From assembly GCF_000002995.4 (NCBI RefSeq), contig NW_025062479.1, forward strand, positions 21,014,721 to 21,078,720: DNA of 64,000 nt, written 5' to 3'. The notes beneath the pieces were generated by a model. That model did no database searches. It worked only from the letters and a program-made list of their open reading frames with translations, and was not told the DNA's origin. The stretch is from Brugia malayi. Its lineage: Eukaryota; Nematoda; Chromadorea; Rhabditida; Onchocercidae. Below are positions 1 through 12,090 of this stretch, piece after piece (the first letter of the stretch is position 1; each line of letters starts with the position of its first letter). A program made the translations under genes and the position numbers.

Positions 1-236
1 AATTACAATATTTTTTACACAACTTTGTTAACAGCGGGGAGCAAAATGATGTTAAAAACTTTGACTACGACTTCATTTTCGAGTAGTTTAATGTTATAAT
101 ATTCTTTTGCTATATTAAGCAAAAAATTGAAGGGAGAAAACACTTGTAATGGCACAAACTCAGCACATATTATTTTGTAAATAATCGGTAATAATTGCTG
201 TTAATCACTAAAACGGATTTAATAGACAAATGAGTT

Positions 237-3200
237 TTACTGAAACAAATAAAAACTCCTTGCCAAAGATTCATTCACCTTTGAAGATATTGAAGGCATA
301 TTGAATGTATTTAAGTTCCTTCTAGATTTCTTTCTTTGGTACTTTTTAGAACTTTTTACTTCCGAATCACTACTATCAGGAGATTCTTCATCACCCGTAT
401 ATTTATCCTCACTCAAATTGACTGATTCCTATAAAAAATCCTTCATAGATAAGCTAAATATAATAATCTCTAATCTTTTCAATTTATTACCACAATTAAT
501 CAAGTGGAAAAATCTCTAAAATCATAATCCAAAGTGCAAAAAACATATTGTCATAATTTTTTGATCGACAGCATAAAACTACTTAGAAAATACGAAAACA
601 TGAAAGCTTGCTTAAAGAAAATAATACATCACTTATTGGGTAGCTAAAATAAGAATAGAACAATAAAGTATACGATTTTAGCATCAATAATATATTAGTA
701 TAATCAGATGGTAAATCGAAAGAAAAAAAAAAAAAAATAGTTTTAGTGATCAACATTTGCTATGCTCGCATCACTGTAAAGATATACAAATAAAATTCTC
801 AGCACTTTTCATTTGAGCGACTGAAAATTAGAATAAAAATTTCTGAAGTGAAATTTTACCAATGATTTTCGATGTGTTTTATCATGATCATTTTTTTGAA
901 TACTTATTATTTTACTCGTATCAGCTGGCATACACGTTTTAGGTATATGATGAAGCATCACGTTATTAATCTCATCAGCATTCCCATTATGCCTCGCACT
1001 GTTTACTTGTCTATCTTCACTGTTCGTTTCTTTATCCATTGTTTGTTTCTGAAGTTAAAAAAAAGAAATTCTGATACATAATGCACGACAAAGTATATAC
1101 ATTATAGTGTACATCTTAGTTTAACTAAACGATCAAATAGACTTCTTGCACTTTTCTAATTATTCGAATAGAAAGACAATTAGAATGATTTCAATAGAAC
1201 CATAATTCATCATTTAACAGCAGGCTTTTTTATTTAAATTTATTTCCATTATCAAAAGAAACATTTTGGTTATCTATACTTTGTTAAATTTCATTTTATG
1301 AAATAAGCAAAAAAAAAAGGCATAAAAGAAAAGTGCAAGATAGTTTTCAATTTAATAGTCCAATTTCGAGTTCACCCTTCTTTTTTCTTTTTCTTTTTTT
1401 TTGAAAAAAAAAGACTTTTCTACTGCATTAAACTATGCCGAAAAATTATCTTGAATATCGGATATCCGTTTACAAGTTGCAGATTTCAAAACATTTGTAT
1501 CTTACATGATCTATCAAAATTTGCATATATTATTCGGTAAAAATACCTCTCTTTTTGAAATGAATCTTCTAATTAATGTATAATAAAAAGAAAAAAAAAA
1601 AAAAACTATCCATCAATCAAAAAAAAAAAAAAAAACCATATCACACATTCATAAGCGTATATAAAATCCGAAACCAGACTAGACACTTTAAAAAAGAAAA
1701 AAAAAATCATATCAACAGCAAAAATTAAAACTGGTGACCACTGAACTGCTTAAAATTAAATAATGATTCATTACCTTCGAAATACTTTCACCAGAGGCGA
1801 TAACATCTTCTGAATATTTTACTGTTCCTAAATAAGGTTAAGTGTAAGTTCACTAACAGAAGTTGTGTGGAATTTCATTGTACTATTACAAAGATGGATA
1901 ATTTTAAGCCAATTTCCATAATAAATCCATAATATTAAAACTTTCGTAAGTAAATGAATCATATCAGAATTTAATGCAAAACTATTTTATTTCTTACTTC
2001 ACAAACAATAACCTGAATTTACCTAGATATGGTTTCTGTTCATGAATCACAGTGCTTAAATCGCTACATCATTTTGGCTATCTGTCTTTACTTCGACTGG
2101 TAGCTTTGTGCAGTTGATTAATGATGGCAAAAACTTCATCGAACAAGTAGCAGAAGAAGGAGAAAGTTGAGCAGACTGTATCAAAAAACTTGAAAAGGGA
2201 AAAATTAAGCATAAACCTTTGTCTACAATGTTCAATATAGATGATCGATCCAAATTGCTAACAAACGGAATTGCTAACAAACGAAGATCTTCTGTTATTT
2301 CTTCCGGTACTAAAAATGGGAATGCTAAATTTAATTTAAAATGTCGTAGAGCCAAAATAAAATAATTAAATATCAATTATAGATGACATTTGCATTCATT
2401 ATTAATCACTTTCTCAATGCCAACAGTAGAAAACGGAATAGCTCTTGAGCAATTTTTCAGGCATATGCTTAGAAGCTAAGCAGAAACTAACCAATAAATT
2501 AGATAAACAAGTACAAGAAATAACAAATAACTCATTATTATTTACTGAAGTGCAGTGAAGATACCTACTTTTTATATCCGGACTTCTGAGTCTTATTCGA
2601 ATGGGACTGTCATTAATTAAAATAACTTCTCGATAAAAAACTCTCAAAAAGTTTTTCAACGCCGATTTATTCATGAATAATCGTTGGTGCTCCTAAAATA
2701 AGGTTTGTTCGAAATGAATACCTAAAGAAGAACAGTAATAAAGGAACTGAAAAAAAGTATAATAAATTCACTACTTAATAAAAATGTAACAAATATTAAC
2801 CGCAGCATTCAAACTAGTACTGTAACGTTTCATATATTCGTCCCGGATAGTTTGATAATCAAATTCCATTTCATATGCCTTCAAATCCAGCAAAATTTGC
2901 AGAATTCGACGTTTACCCTAAATGTATGAGAAATGAAAGTATAATGCAAATTTTTAGAAAGAAAAATTTGTGTAAAAAACTTGAAAACTTACCTCTAGTT
3001 TATCAAGTTCAATTTTGTAGTAATAAAAAATTTACTTGTTGCTTTTAGCAGTGAATCATACAGAACAGAAATATCAGATAAAATTTAACACATCATTTTT
3101 TTTTTTTTTAGACTCTTGTCAATTCATAAAAGAAAAAACCGAGCTTATAAACTTCTCTAAGTACAACATAAAATGTGCATAAACCTCTAGAAAATTTCGT

Positions 3201-4988
3201 GAATTTTCAGGGTTTTTCAGCTCCAGCAATCTCTGTATTCGTCGTTTTTCAGCCCTGAAAATTTCAAAGGAAAAATTCGACAATTACTACTTACTTGATT
3301 AATATAAAAAAACCTTTTAATGTGCTACCCATCTTCTTATGACTTCTGAAGCATTACTATCAAATGTTAAAAAAATATTAGATTTAACAAAAAGAACATC
3401 TTACTGAATATTATTCCTCATTTTCAATATAATAGCAATAAACTGAAGCATCATAATGAACACCTTTTATAATATAGTAAAAATTTACCTCTGAGCCTCG
3501 CTTAATTTGCAATCAGCAACTCTCCGAAGAATATGTTCATTGGAAGGTTTAGAGACAGCTCCGTAAATAGCAACACCATTAACTGACGATATTTGTTCCA
3601 CGTAATCTCTCATGTATTCTGATTTGAGTAGTTCTTCAAGACCAGGGAAACCAAGTTCAATTGCCTGTCTTTCCAGCAAAATTTTCCAATCATTACTATA
3701 AGTTAAAAAAGTGAGATGCTGTACATTATGTTAGTTCTAACAAGAGAATCGTAGAAAGATACATTTGAAGGATAAATATTTGATAAAATTCATTTAAAAT
3801 GAAGGAAAGAAAGGGTTAAAGTGGAAAAGATGCAAGCACATAAGGTTAAAATAAAAACGATTCGATGGTAGAGTTGTTGACTAGCAATAGAGAAGAAACT
3901 CATATAAAAAGAGTGAAAATTAAGTGATGTAATGAACATTCAAGCGACTTAAAAACCTGAAACCATCACTACATTACCAATTTTCATTCAATAGAATGCC
4001 TTTCACCTATACTTCCCGTAATGTAATTTGTAATTTTGGAATGATATGTATTAATTTCCAACATTTTCAATTACAAAAAAAATAATAATAATTAAAATAT
4101 AGCACCCAAGTAAAAAAATAAAATAAATTATTCACTCACAAGAAATGAGCATTTAAACGTGCAACATTAGCTCCATCATAATCGCTTGCTAATGTAGAAT
4201 TGAGCATCAATCCAAGTTCATGTAATATCTCATCCTTCTCGATCATATCATCATTTTCAGCAACAATACACTGAACATTATCATCATAGATATCACTTTC
4301 GCTTTCTTCGTAAAACACATCTACTGCATCCACAAATTCATCCATATCTTCTTGTTCTGTCCGATTAATTGTCCGATTAACAAAAGAACAAAAAAAAAGG
4401 AAAATGACTCAAGTTTCCTTTCCGGAGAAAAAGATTGTATAGGCTACAAAATACAGTTCAGAAGAAGAAAACTGATATATTATAAATTCGATAAACATCC
4501 TTTCATACTCTGTTTTTGGGCAAAGCTTGAAATATTCAAAACATTCTAGTTTTGTTTCTAATTTAATTACATATAATTTCCACTTGAATGATGCGAAGTA
4601 AATTGAAAAAATAACGACATAATATCTGATATGAAATAATTCTTATATCTTATCTAATATTAATAATACATTTCAACAACCCTACTAACCACTATTACTA
4701 TACGAATTAAATGACACCATTTTTGCAAATCTTATTTGAAATGAAATGAACTATCAAATAAAAGGAGTTTTATTTGAAACATAGTTAATACACATTAAAA
4801 AACAACAAGATTTCGACACATTTTAATAACTGTCTCAAGCATGTAAAGTAAAAATAATATTTATGAAAAAAAAAAAAAAATGAAAAGAAAATAAATCACA
4901 AACCATTATTATTAGCAGTGGTACTGTCATCACTTCCTGTAGTTCTTCTTTTTGTTAGATTTGAAATCACTTCAGTTAACTGCATCAT
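237..4988 (-). CDS. Tandem LOTUS-domain protein, 10 coding exons plus a terminal stop exon
   Basis: Exons (minus strand): 4988-4904, 4356-4140, 3695-3489, 3254-3185, 2917-2801, 2692-2569, 2309-2217, 1827-1775, 1048-860, 428-279, then the stop codon at 239-237. All phases agree and give 435 residues. After an acidic start, residues about 70-164 match a LOTUS/OST-HTH domain: a buried first helix, then 'LGFPGLEELLKS' (115-126), a strand with 'NGVAIYGAV' (140-148) and the closing 'HILRRVADCK' (155-164). Residues about 194-275 repeat the pattern (KRRILQILLDL..., an EY helix, 'NKSALKNFLRVF', then 'IRIRLR'), so I read a second LOTUS domain. The tail (305-435) is hydrophilic, rich in Ser/Asp/Glu, with a KKYQRKKSRR basic patch. 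LOTUS proteins (Oskar, TDRD5/7, C. elegans MIP-1/MIP-2) bind Vasa helicases or RNA in germ granules; that role here is inference. The 3' end is the least certain part: without the 2217 splice the frame would run to a stop at 2056. Confidence 0.72.
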
Positions 4989-5014
4989 TTTTTTGAATGA
5001 ACTGATATTTTATC

Positions 5015-5020
5015 CTGAAA
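5015..5020 (-). promoter_or_regulatory. Likely spliced-leader acceptor for the LOTUS gene
   Basis: On the minus strand TTTCAG lies 26 bases upstream of the first ATG pair (4988), with no paired donor or coding sequence before it. This is the usual arrangement of a nematode trans-splice site. Confidence 0.5.
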
Positions 5021-6779
5021 TGATAAGATAAATGTCACTTTACATCACCATAACATCGATGTCTTTGAAAATTGATAAAAATGTTAATGTTTTCATATTA
5101 AACCTCAATTACTCATTTGTCGTAAGAAGAATTATTATCATATTGAAAATAAACATGTAAATTATTAAACCAACACTGCTCCTATGACACGTAAACACCA
5201 CGTCCACATCCACAGATTAAATACAATGATTTTGGCACTATGAAGGCCAAGTAGTTATAGACCGTGAAATACCATATGCCTCGGAAGATAAATCACGGAG
5301 ATAAATGCAAAGTGAGTTAGTTGTATTCATAAAAGTTGTCGGCACGTGACGTGTAACTTTCATCTAAGTGACGTGTACATTCAATCATTCAAGCCAAAAG
5401 GTTTCTTTTATCCACAGATTATTGGGCTCATTGATGCAGCCATAAAGTGAAGTATCACTCTCTCATTCATCTTAATATGTGTTTTACGTGAAAAAAAGTG
5501 AAAAAAAGGAGAAAGCAAATATCAATGGAAAAAGTTCTTCATGAAATAACTTAAAAGCTGATTTGTTTTACATTTTTTCCACATATTTAAATTAATTGAT
5601 GTTATTTATTTATTTTGTTTTCTGATTTTTCACATCTTAAATTCTTGAACGTAAAATTCTTTTTTTTTTTTTTTTTTTTTCTTTTACTTTTTGTTAAATT
5701 AAAGAATTTTTGCATTGATTAAGTGAGAATTTCTCGTATTTTCAATGTAGATATTATTCTTATAAATGATAAATTCTTTAATTTATATGCAATGGAAGTG
5801 GAAATTAAATAATGGAATAAATTAATTGGAATCGTTGTTCACATACATATATAATAGGTGGTCGAAAATTTATCATCAATTTTTATAATTGCTTTATTTG
5901 ATACAACTAGCAAATGGATAAATCATATTCCAATTACCGTTGCTATAGTTACGAGGAGGTAGCATTCTTTATCAGTTATTTTAAAACTTTGTAATTCCGA
6001 TAAATTTGAGTAAAATTCATTCATTTTCATGACCTTTGCTAAGAATTTGATTTTATCTACGTGATTTGTATTTAAAAGAAAAAAAAAAGTAAATGGAAAG
6101 CCTTATCTGACAAAAGTAAACAATTGAAAATCAAAAAGAGCCTAATTTATTAAGGCATTTGCTTTGCATATCTTGCTAAAAATTTGTAACTAATCTTTTA
6201 CAGTAAATGCCAAATTGACATTTCATATCCTCTACCAAGCCTCAATAACTTTTACAATGATACTAAATTCATTTTATTTCCTATGCTAGACCTAAATGAC
6301 TCCTACACTGGTATCAGTTACATCCCATATCACCAGGTCTCCCTCTCTCTTCCTCTCTCTCTTTACTTTAATCTGTATAGGTGTTGTTTGTTTTGATGAT
6401 TCACAATCATGTTGATTATGAATGGTTTAAAAATGGAATATTTTTCAGCTTTTGATACAAACATGCCAGGTACAAACACACCACAATGATCATCGTCAGT
6501 TATAGTAATGTTTTGTTTTTAAAAAACGAAAAGAAACATTGAAATGAATAGCATGAGAATCTATGCTTTCCGGAATAAACAGCCCGGAAAACAGGAATTA
6601 CTCATGCTAGATTAATTTGCTTCATTAATTATTAAATTTCATCGATGAATTAAAATAAGAAAAAATTTCGTAGTTTTTTTTTTCTCTTTATTTTATCGTT
6701 AGTTAAATCAAAATTCTCCCAATGCTTGCTTTCTATCAATAGATTACTTTTATAAAGTAACATTCTATTTTTGTGCTCA
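5021..6779. other. Intergenic region between divergent LOTUS and Ly-6-like genes
   Basis: This divergent spacer probably holds both promoters. Apart from the repeated element at 5341-5377 it contains AT-rich sequence, a T tract near 5660, a pyrimidine stretch near 6337-6362 and no credible coding exon. Confidence 0.6.
5341..5377. promoter_or_regulatory. Repeated GTGACGTGTA element with a CACGTG box
   Basis: GTGACGTGTA occurs twice (5346-5355 and 5368-5377), 22 bases apart, about 330 bp upstream of the LOTUS gene. The first copy overlaps CACGTG (5343-5348) inside GGCACGTGAC. TGACGT is a CRE half-type core and CACGTGAC resembles HLH-30/Mitf-type E-boxes. Function is inferred only. Confidence 0.35.
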
Positions 6780-6785
6780 TTTCAG
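6780..6785 (+). promoter_or_regulatory. Likely spliced-leader acceptor of the Ly-6-like gene
   Basis: TTTCAG is followed by a single A and then the start codon at 6787. With no upstream exon this is best read as a trans-splice acceptor with an almost zero-length leader, which also fixes the start. Confidence 0.65.
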
Positions 6786-6786
6786 A

Positions 6787-7744
6787 ATGAAATTTCAAAT
6801 CATTTCATATTCACTTATTTTTGCTAATTTATTTCATTTTATACAATGTCTTCAATGCTACGAAAGTGTTGGAAAAACTGTGTCACGTAAAGTTTGTTCA
6901 CCAAAACAAGAGAAGCATGAAATGTGTTTTGCGACTAAATTTGGAGGTATTTCTATTTGTAATTAATTCTCATTAATTACAATTAATATTTCTGCGCATT
7001 GCAATTAGCATAAAGAAAGCTTTGGTCTGCTAACAGATATATTACTTTTTCAAAAATAAAATAAATTTTAATGAATTTTCCTTTTCAGCATTTATGCAAA
7101 TTTATAATATGTAATAAATCGATAAATTGAATAAGTTTTATTCATTCAAGTTTTGTTGAAGTTTGAATCAATTCTAAATTTCTGAATTATTTGACTTTCA
7201 GTGCTTCTCAATTTTTTGATAACGATTTTTGAAAAATGTTTACACACCTTTTCTGTTTTATTTTCTTCAGTTTCTTTTTCTTTTAAAGAAAAAATCTGTA
7301 CAAATTTATTGTTATTGCAGCTGATGGAATTTGTATCAGAGGATGCTCCTATGAAATTATTCACTATGGCTCATATGAATTTAGCTTAAATTGTTCTGTA
7401 TGCACTTCATTTCCATCTTTATTGTTTGCTAAATTAAAAAAAAAAAAAAAAAGACAACTAGATTTTATTTGAAAAATTTATTTGAAATGGAAAATATTGG
7501 AAAATCCTTGTTTTATTTTTTTAATAAAAGACATGGAAAATTTAATTCATTTTAAATTAAATTTTTTAATTTTATATTTAATTACTTTGTACAATTGCAG
7601 GATGCAGGATGTATGCATGGTTTAGGATGTTGCTGTAAAGGTGATCTCTGCAATGATCAGTGTCCCAATGAAGCAACAACAATCCGATACTGTACACTTC
7701 TATCTGTATTATTTGGCTTAATGATATTTGAATTTTTATGCTAA
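6787..7744 (+). CDS. Secreted Ly-6/three-finger protein with predicted GPI anchor
   Basis: Exons 6787-6946, 7321-7397 and 7601-7744 join in phase to a 126-residue protein that is too split to show as one open frame. Residues 1-20 form a hydrophobic signal peptide ending near FIQC/LQCYES. The mature part is Cys-rich and small. 'LQCYES' at its start and 'CCCKGDLCND' near the end (about residues 87-96) are the hallmark ends of a Ly-6/uPAR or activin-receptor-like three-finger fold. The last residues (CTLLSVLFGLMIFEFLC) are hydrophobic with no cytoplasmic tail, as in a GPI-attachment signal. Such proteins are membrane-tethered modulators of receptors or channels; the partner here cannot be told. 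It lies divergent to the LOTUS gene. Confidence 0.82.
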
Positions 7745-8118
7745 ACGATTTCGTTTTATTTTTTTGTCAAAATTTATTTAAATCGCATTCTTAAATAGAG
7801 ATTATATATTGTAAAAAGGAAAAAAAAAAAACATTAGTGTGATAATTGGAAAATAATTTCAAGTATGAATAAGATTTAACTTGTGAGATGTAATCATTTT
7901 TTTATCATATCAAGTTATCAAATTCCATCAAAACTAAATAATATTAATTTTTAAAACGCAAGATTTCTTATTAAAATTTATTTCATTTCAAAAAGTTCCA
8001 TTTAAGTAATTATGGCGCAAATTTTACTCGTCAAATATAACTTGAATGGTTTGAAAAGCATATGAATTTTGTTATCATTCTACTTCTTAAAAAAAAAAAA
8101 AAAAAGAAAAAAAAGTTT

Positions 8119-8255
8119 GGAGAGGAATAATCCATTGATTATACTGATAATATTTAATGTTTCAGACTGTGATACTGCAAGAGATATTTGTTAACACTCT
8201 ATTTTTACAAATTCATAGATGTTTTAGAGAAGAATAATTCATTGATCATATTGAT
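8119..8255. repeat. Pair of diverged 30-bp direct repeats
   Basis: The segment 8119-8148 (GGAGAGGAATAATCCATTGA...) recurs at 8225-8255 with a handful of substitutions and the same orientation. It looks like a small local duplication. Confidence 0.45.
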
Positions 8256-10683
8256 CAAATTTATCACCAAATTTTAATTGACAAATATTATTTGTTGTAT
8301 TTTTTCTTTGCATAATATTTATTAAAATTTTGCAAAATCTCTAGGTTACATTAATTGATATTGAAAATTAAGCAAATTTTCAAAAATTTTGATAGTAATC
8401 AATGTTCATTTTTCGCCAAAAAGAAATATAAAATGAATATAACTTTTATAAATTATTTTATTAACTTTCACATTAACAGAGAGATAATTTGAATATAAAT
8501 AAAATCAACGTGGATAATTTTATTTTTGACGTTCAAGTGCTATTAATCATTGCGCAAAAAGAAAAGTTAATCCTTTTTAGCACGTAAAAATCACAAACGA
8601 TTCTTCCTCGTGCAAATGTATCAGTAATTAATTTGATCAGAATTTATCACTTATCACGTCATTTCCGCTTCAGAAAATTTCTAAATGATATAGCAAAGGT
8701 AGGTAAAGGAAAGCCCGTAAAACAAAAAAAAAAAAAACTAACAAATATTTAAAAAAAGCAACAATTAAAATGACATCTTTTTATTCTTAATTAATAAAAA
8801 ATGCTGATTATATCGTATATTTTGGTTAATAAAATTTAAATCTATTTGCTGCAATATTAAATGAAGAAATGAAAATTATGATATAATCAAGTTAAGATAT
8901 AATTACGCAAACATAATTTGCAACAGTTTGTTAATTAAATATATTTTTATTGTAATTAAAAAAAATTTTTTTTTCTCAAAAATTTTATTTATCATACAAT
9001 TTATTTTGTTTCTTCTGTTTTTTCAAAATTAAACTTAAACCATTTTCTTACTACTATCATTGATATAATTAACACTGATTACAGTAGAACGCAATTGCTG
9101 CTATTTTTGCAATTTCTCGTACTGTACGATCAGAAGTAAACAAACATTTTTCCGAAGTACCACAACAAACTGAATTTAGTGAAAAATATCAAAGAAGAGA
9201 ATATGAAATATTTTCATTTCTTATTTTATATTCAAAAAAATTTTCATTCAAAATATATTTTTCCTTACAAATATCCAAATTTAAGGTTCAATGAGACATC
9301 GTAATTCTTATAGATAAAATGCAATAATGATTTGTCCTTCCATATATCTTAACAATAAGGTATTCAAATAACAAATTTTACACTCAATTTTAGGTCTATT
9401 ATCCTTATAAAATTCTTAGGCCTAATTTATAGAATCATTTTGTATTGAATATGAGAAATAAAATGGAAGAAATACATCGATATGCGAAATTGTCGTATAT
9501 TTTATTTCAATGATTTGAGAAATTATCAATTTTTTTTTACTATTTCTTATTCCTTTCTTTTTACTATTTGATAGACTGAAATAGCAAAATGAAATTGAAA
9601 ATATTACGAAAATTAGTAAATAAATTTAAAAAGAAAACTGAAGCATATATCTTCGTTGTTAAAATCATAAATTTTTCGGATTTTTTTCTCAAAGTTCTTC
9701 ATTTCTCATATGTTACTCTATTCAATAATGAGTAATTGGTGGGATTACTCAAGTAAAACAGAAATAAATACTCAAAAATTCAGCATTTTATTATGCTATA
9801 ATATATTATATTTGCTATTAGAATGAATTTGATCATTCTATATTTTGAGTTATTAATTTTAAAAAGGTAAAAAGGCGTTGTTAGAATAAACTTTATTATG
9901 CTAATTTTTGTGTAACAAATATTTTGCAACGAAATAATGATGTGAAATTCAATAGAAATGTAATTGAGATGAAACATATGTAAAATTTCAGTTCTTCAAT
10001 ATTAAAAAAATCTTAATTTAACCAATGTCTCATTAAAATATTATCGAAAATTATTATGAGACATCATTTTTGATGACATTACCTTTTAAGTAGTATTTTA
10101 TGCTTATAAGATGATTGAAATGATTTTAACACTCTTTCATGATATTATTAATTATTTCCACTATCAGCTTTTTAAATGAATAATGCAGCAAAAGAAAGCT
10201 CATTTTTCTATGATTATTATAACAAAAAAAAAGAAGGAAAAAAAAAAACTTTTAATGATTCATCTGTTTGTTATAATCTTTAAAAATGAGAAAAACCAGG
10301 ACAGTCTTTGATACTTTATAAATTTATTTTTTATAGTGTTAACTTTTTCACTTCAATATGTGTTTTATGAATTAGTCATATCTATAAATGTGCAGAATTT
10401 TTTTTTTCTTTTTTATTTCTAATATGAAAAATATATTTATTTTAGCAACTTTTTGTTCTCTCTCTCTCTCTTTTTTTTTTTTTTTTTTGTTTCAAAAATT
10501 TGATGCAAACTTATCATTGCAAAGATTTGAAATACAATGCACACAATACGCTAATGTTCAAAGTCTATAAATAAGTAAATAAAATAAGTGATATTCAGTT
10601 TTAGTTTGAATTTCGATCAATGAGAAATATTTTTATTTAAAGTAAGGTAACATTTGAAAAAATTATCAATTCCATTTCAGTAT

Positions 10684-10746
10684 GAGAAAGGAGAAGAAGA
10701 AAGGGAGAGGAAGAGGGAGAAAGGAAGAGAAGGAAAAGGAGGAAAA
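10684..10746 (+). repeat. Homopurine tract of 63 bases
   Basis: An uninterrupted A/G run (GAGAAAGGAGAAGAAG...). Positions 10712-10734 are identical over 23 bases to 35356-35378, on the same strand. Such tracts can form triplex DNA or exclude nucleosomes; no function is shown. Confidence 0.75.
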
Positions 10747-10773
10747 TGAGCTTTGTTGTTTTGTTGAAAGTAC

Positions 10774-10787
10774 TGAACACGTGTTCA
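10774..10787. promoter_or_regulatory. Perfect 14-bp palindrome around a CACGTG E-box
   Basis: TGAACACGTGTTCA is its own reverse complement. The core is an E-box; the outer TGAAC/GTTCA halves also resemble an inverted nuclear-receptor half-site pair. It lies about 2.9 kb downstream of the first HLH gene. Confidence 0.4.
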
Positions 10788-12004
10788 ACAGGTATATCAA
10801 TGAAATCAATTGGACGTGTAATTCAAATGTCATTTAACCATATGGCTTACACTAAAATTTGAAATAATGAGAACAGATGCGTACGTAATTTGGTTACGTG
10901 TGGCATTCGCTTTCAATTTAAAGTTATTATTGAAGTAAACATCATAATGAAGTTAAAAAAAGAAAGAGAAAGGAAAAAAAAAGTGGAATTAATCGAAGTT
11001 ATGATTATTCATAACCTTTGAACTTATTCCCTATTTATATCTCTAATTTAACTTTTCTTTCATTTACTCTTTTTTTTTTTTTTGTTTTTTGTTTTATTTT
11101 GTCTTTTTCAAATTCTTCTTTCAACTTTTTACATCAAATTTTTTTATTTCATTTATTCATTGATTATTCTCATTCCATTTACTTTTGTTTTCGTTTATTT
11201 TTGCAGTGATTAAATGAAAGTTATATATTTACAGTAATTTGAATTCCAGTTCGATATCAAAAAATTTTTAGTTCAAATTCAAAATTTTACCATTTTTCTT
11301 TTCTAAAAACAAAGAGTGTGAAAAAATTCTAAAATTTTTCATACCACCAAAAAGCAAAACGAAAAATCAAATGAATATAATAATAATTACTACGAAACAA
11401 CTAAAATAAGAGAAAATTTTTTAAAATAATTCTTATTTTTTAGAAAAAAAAAATGCTAAAACTTCTTAATAATACAAATCAAATGAAACAATAATTCTTA
11501 TTTTGCAGAGAAAATGATAAAACTTTTTAACAGTACAAAATAAAACTAAACAATTCATTCTTCCAATTGAATTGTTAATTTTAATTTTTTTTTCTTAAAA
11601 TAAATCAGAAAAATAAAATAATTCAATGTATTTTATTCAGTCAATCCATTCATAATTTTTTTGTTGAAATTTCTTTGAATAATACTTTTCGCTAAAAAGA
11701 AATATTATTTCATTTTAAACTTTTAATAAAAAATTTTTAAAATTTAATTTATTTTCCTAATTTATTATCCTCACTGATCATTTTTCAATCATTCTTATCC
11801 CACCAATGTTTGTTATTTGTATATGCATGTTTGTGTATCTTTCCGGATCCGGAAAAATACACAAGCACTGTTAGCATGAAGTGATCCAAATGTGATAGTT
11901 TTTGTTTATTCATATTGACTTAAGGAATTTATTTATCCTCGTTGGCGCCATTTATTGACAATTCCATCGTTTCACAATTCTTCCCAGATTGTTAGCAAAC
12001 ATAA

Positions 12005-12090
12005 CATAGGTCAGAGGTTATTTGGTTTATCCAACAGATATCAGAAGTTATTTAGTTTGTAAAGCATAGGTTAGAGATTATTTTTCACTG
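12005..12090 (+). repeat. Imperfect tandem repeat, period about 29-30 bp, three copies
   Basis: Copies start near 12005, 12034 and 12064. Each reads roughly CATAGGTCAGAGGTTATTT followed by a GTTT-containing spacer, with several substitutions between copies. Confidence 0.55.

Noticed and set aside
2056..2216. Continuation of LOTUS exon 7 to a stop at 2056
   Set aside because: Kept only as an alternative: the segment is unusually hydrophobic, and splicing at 2217 joins in phase to three further exons.
7146..7389. Open frames on both strands across the Ly-6-like gene
   Set aside because: They are shadows: the plus frame reads through the intron before exon 2 and stops inside it in the wrong phase.
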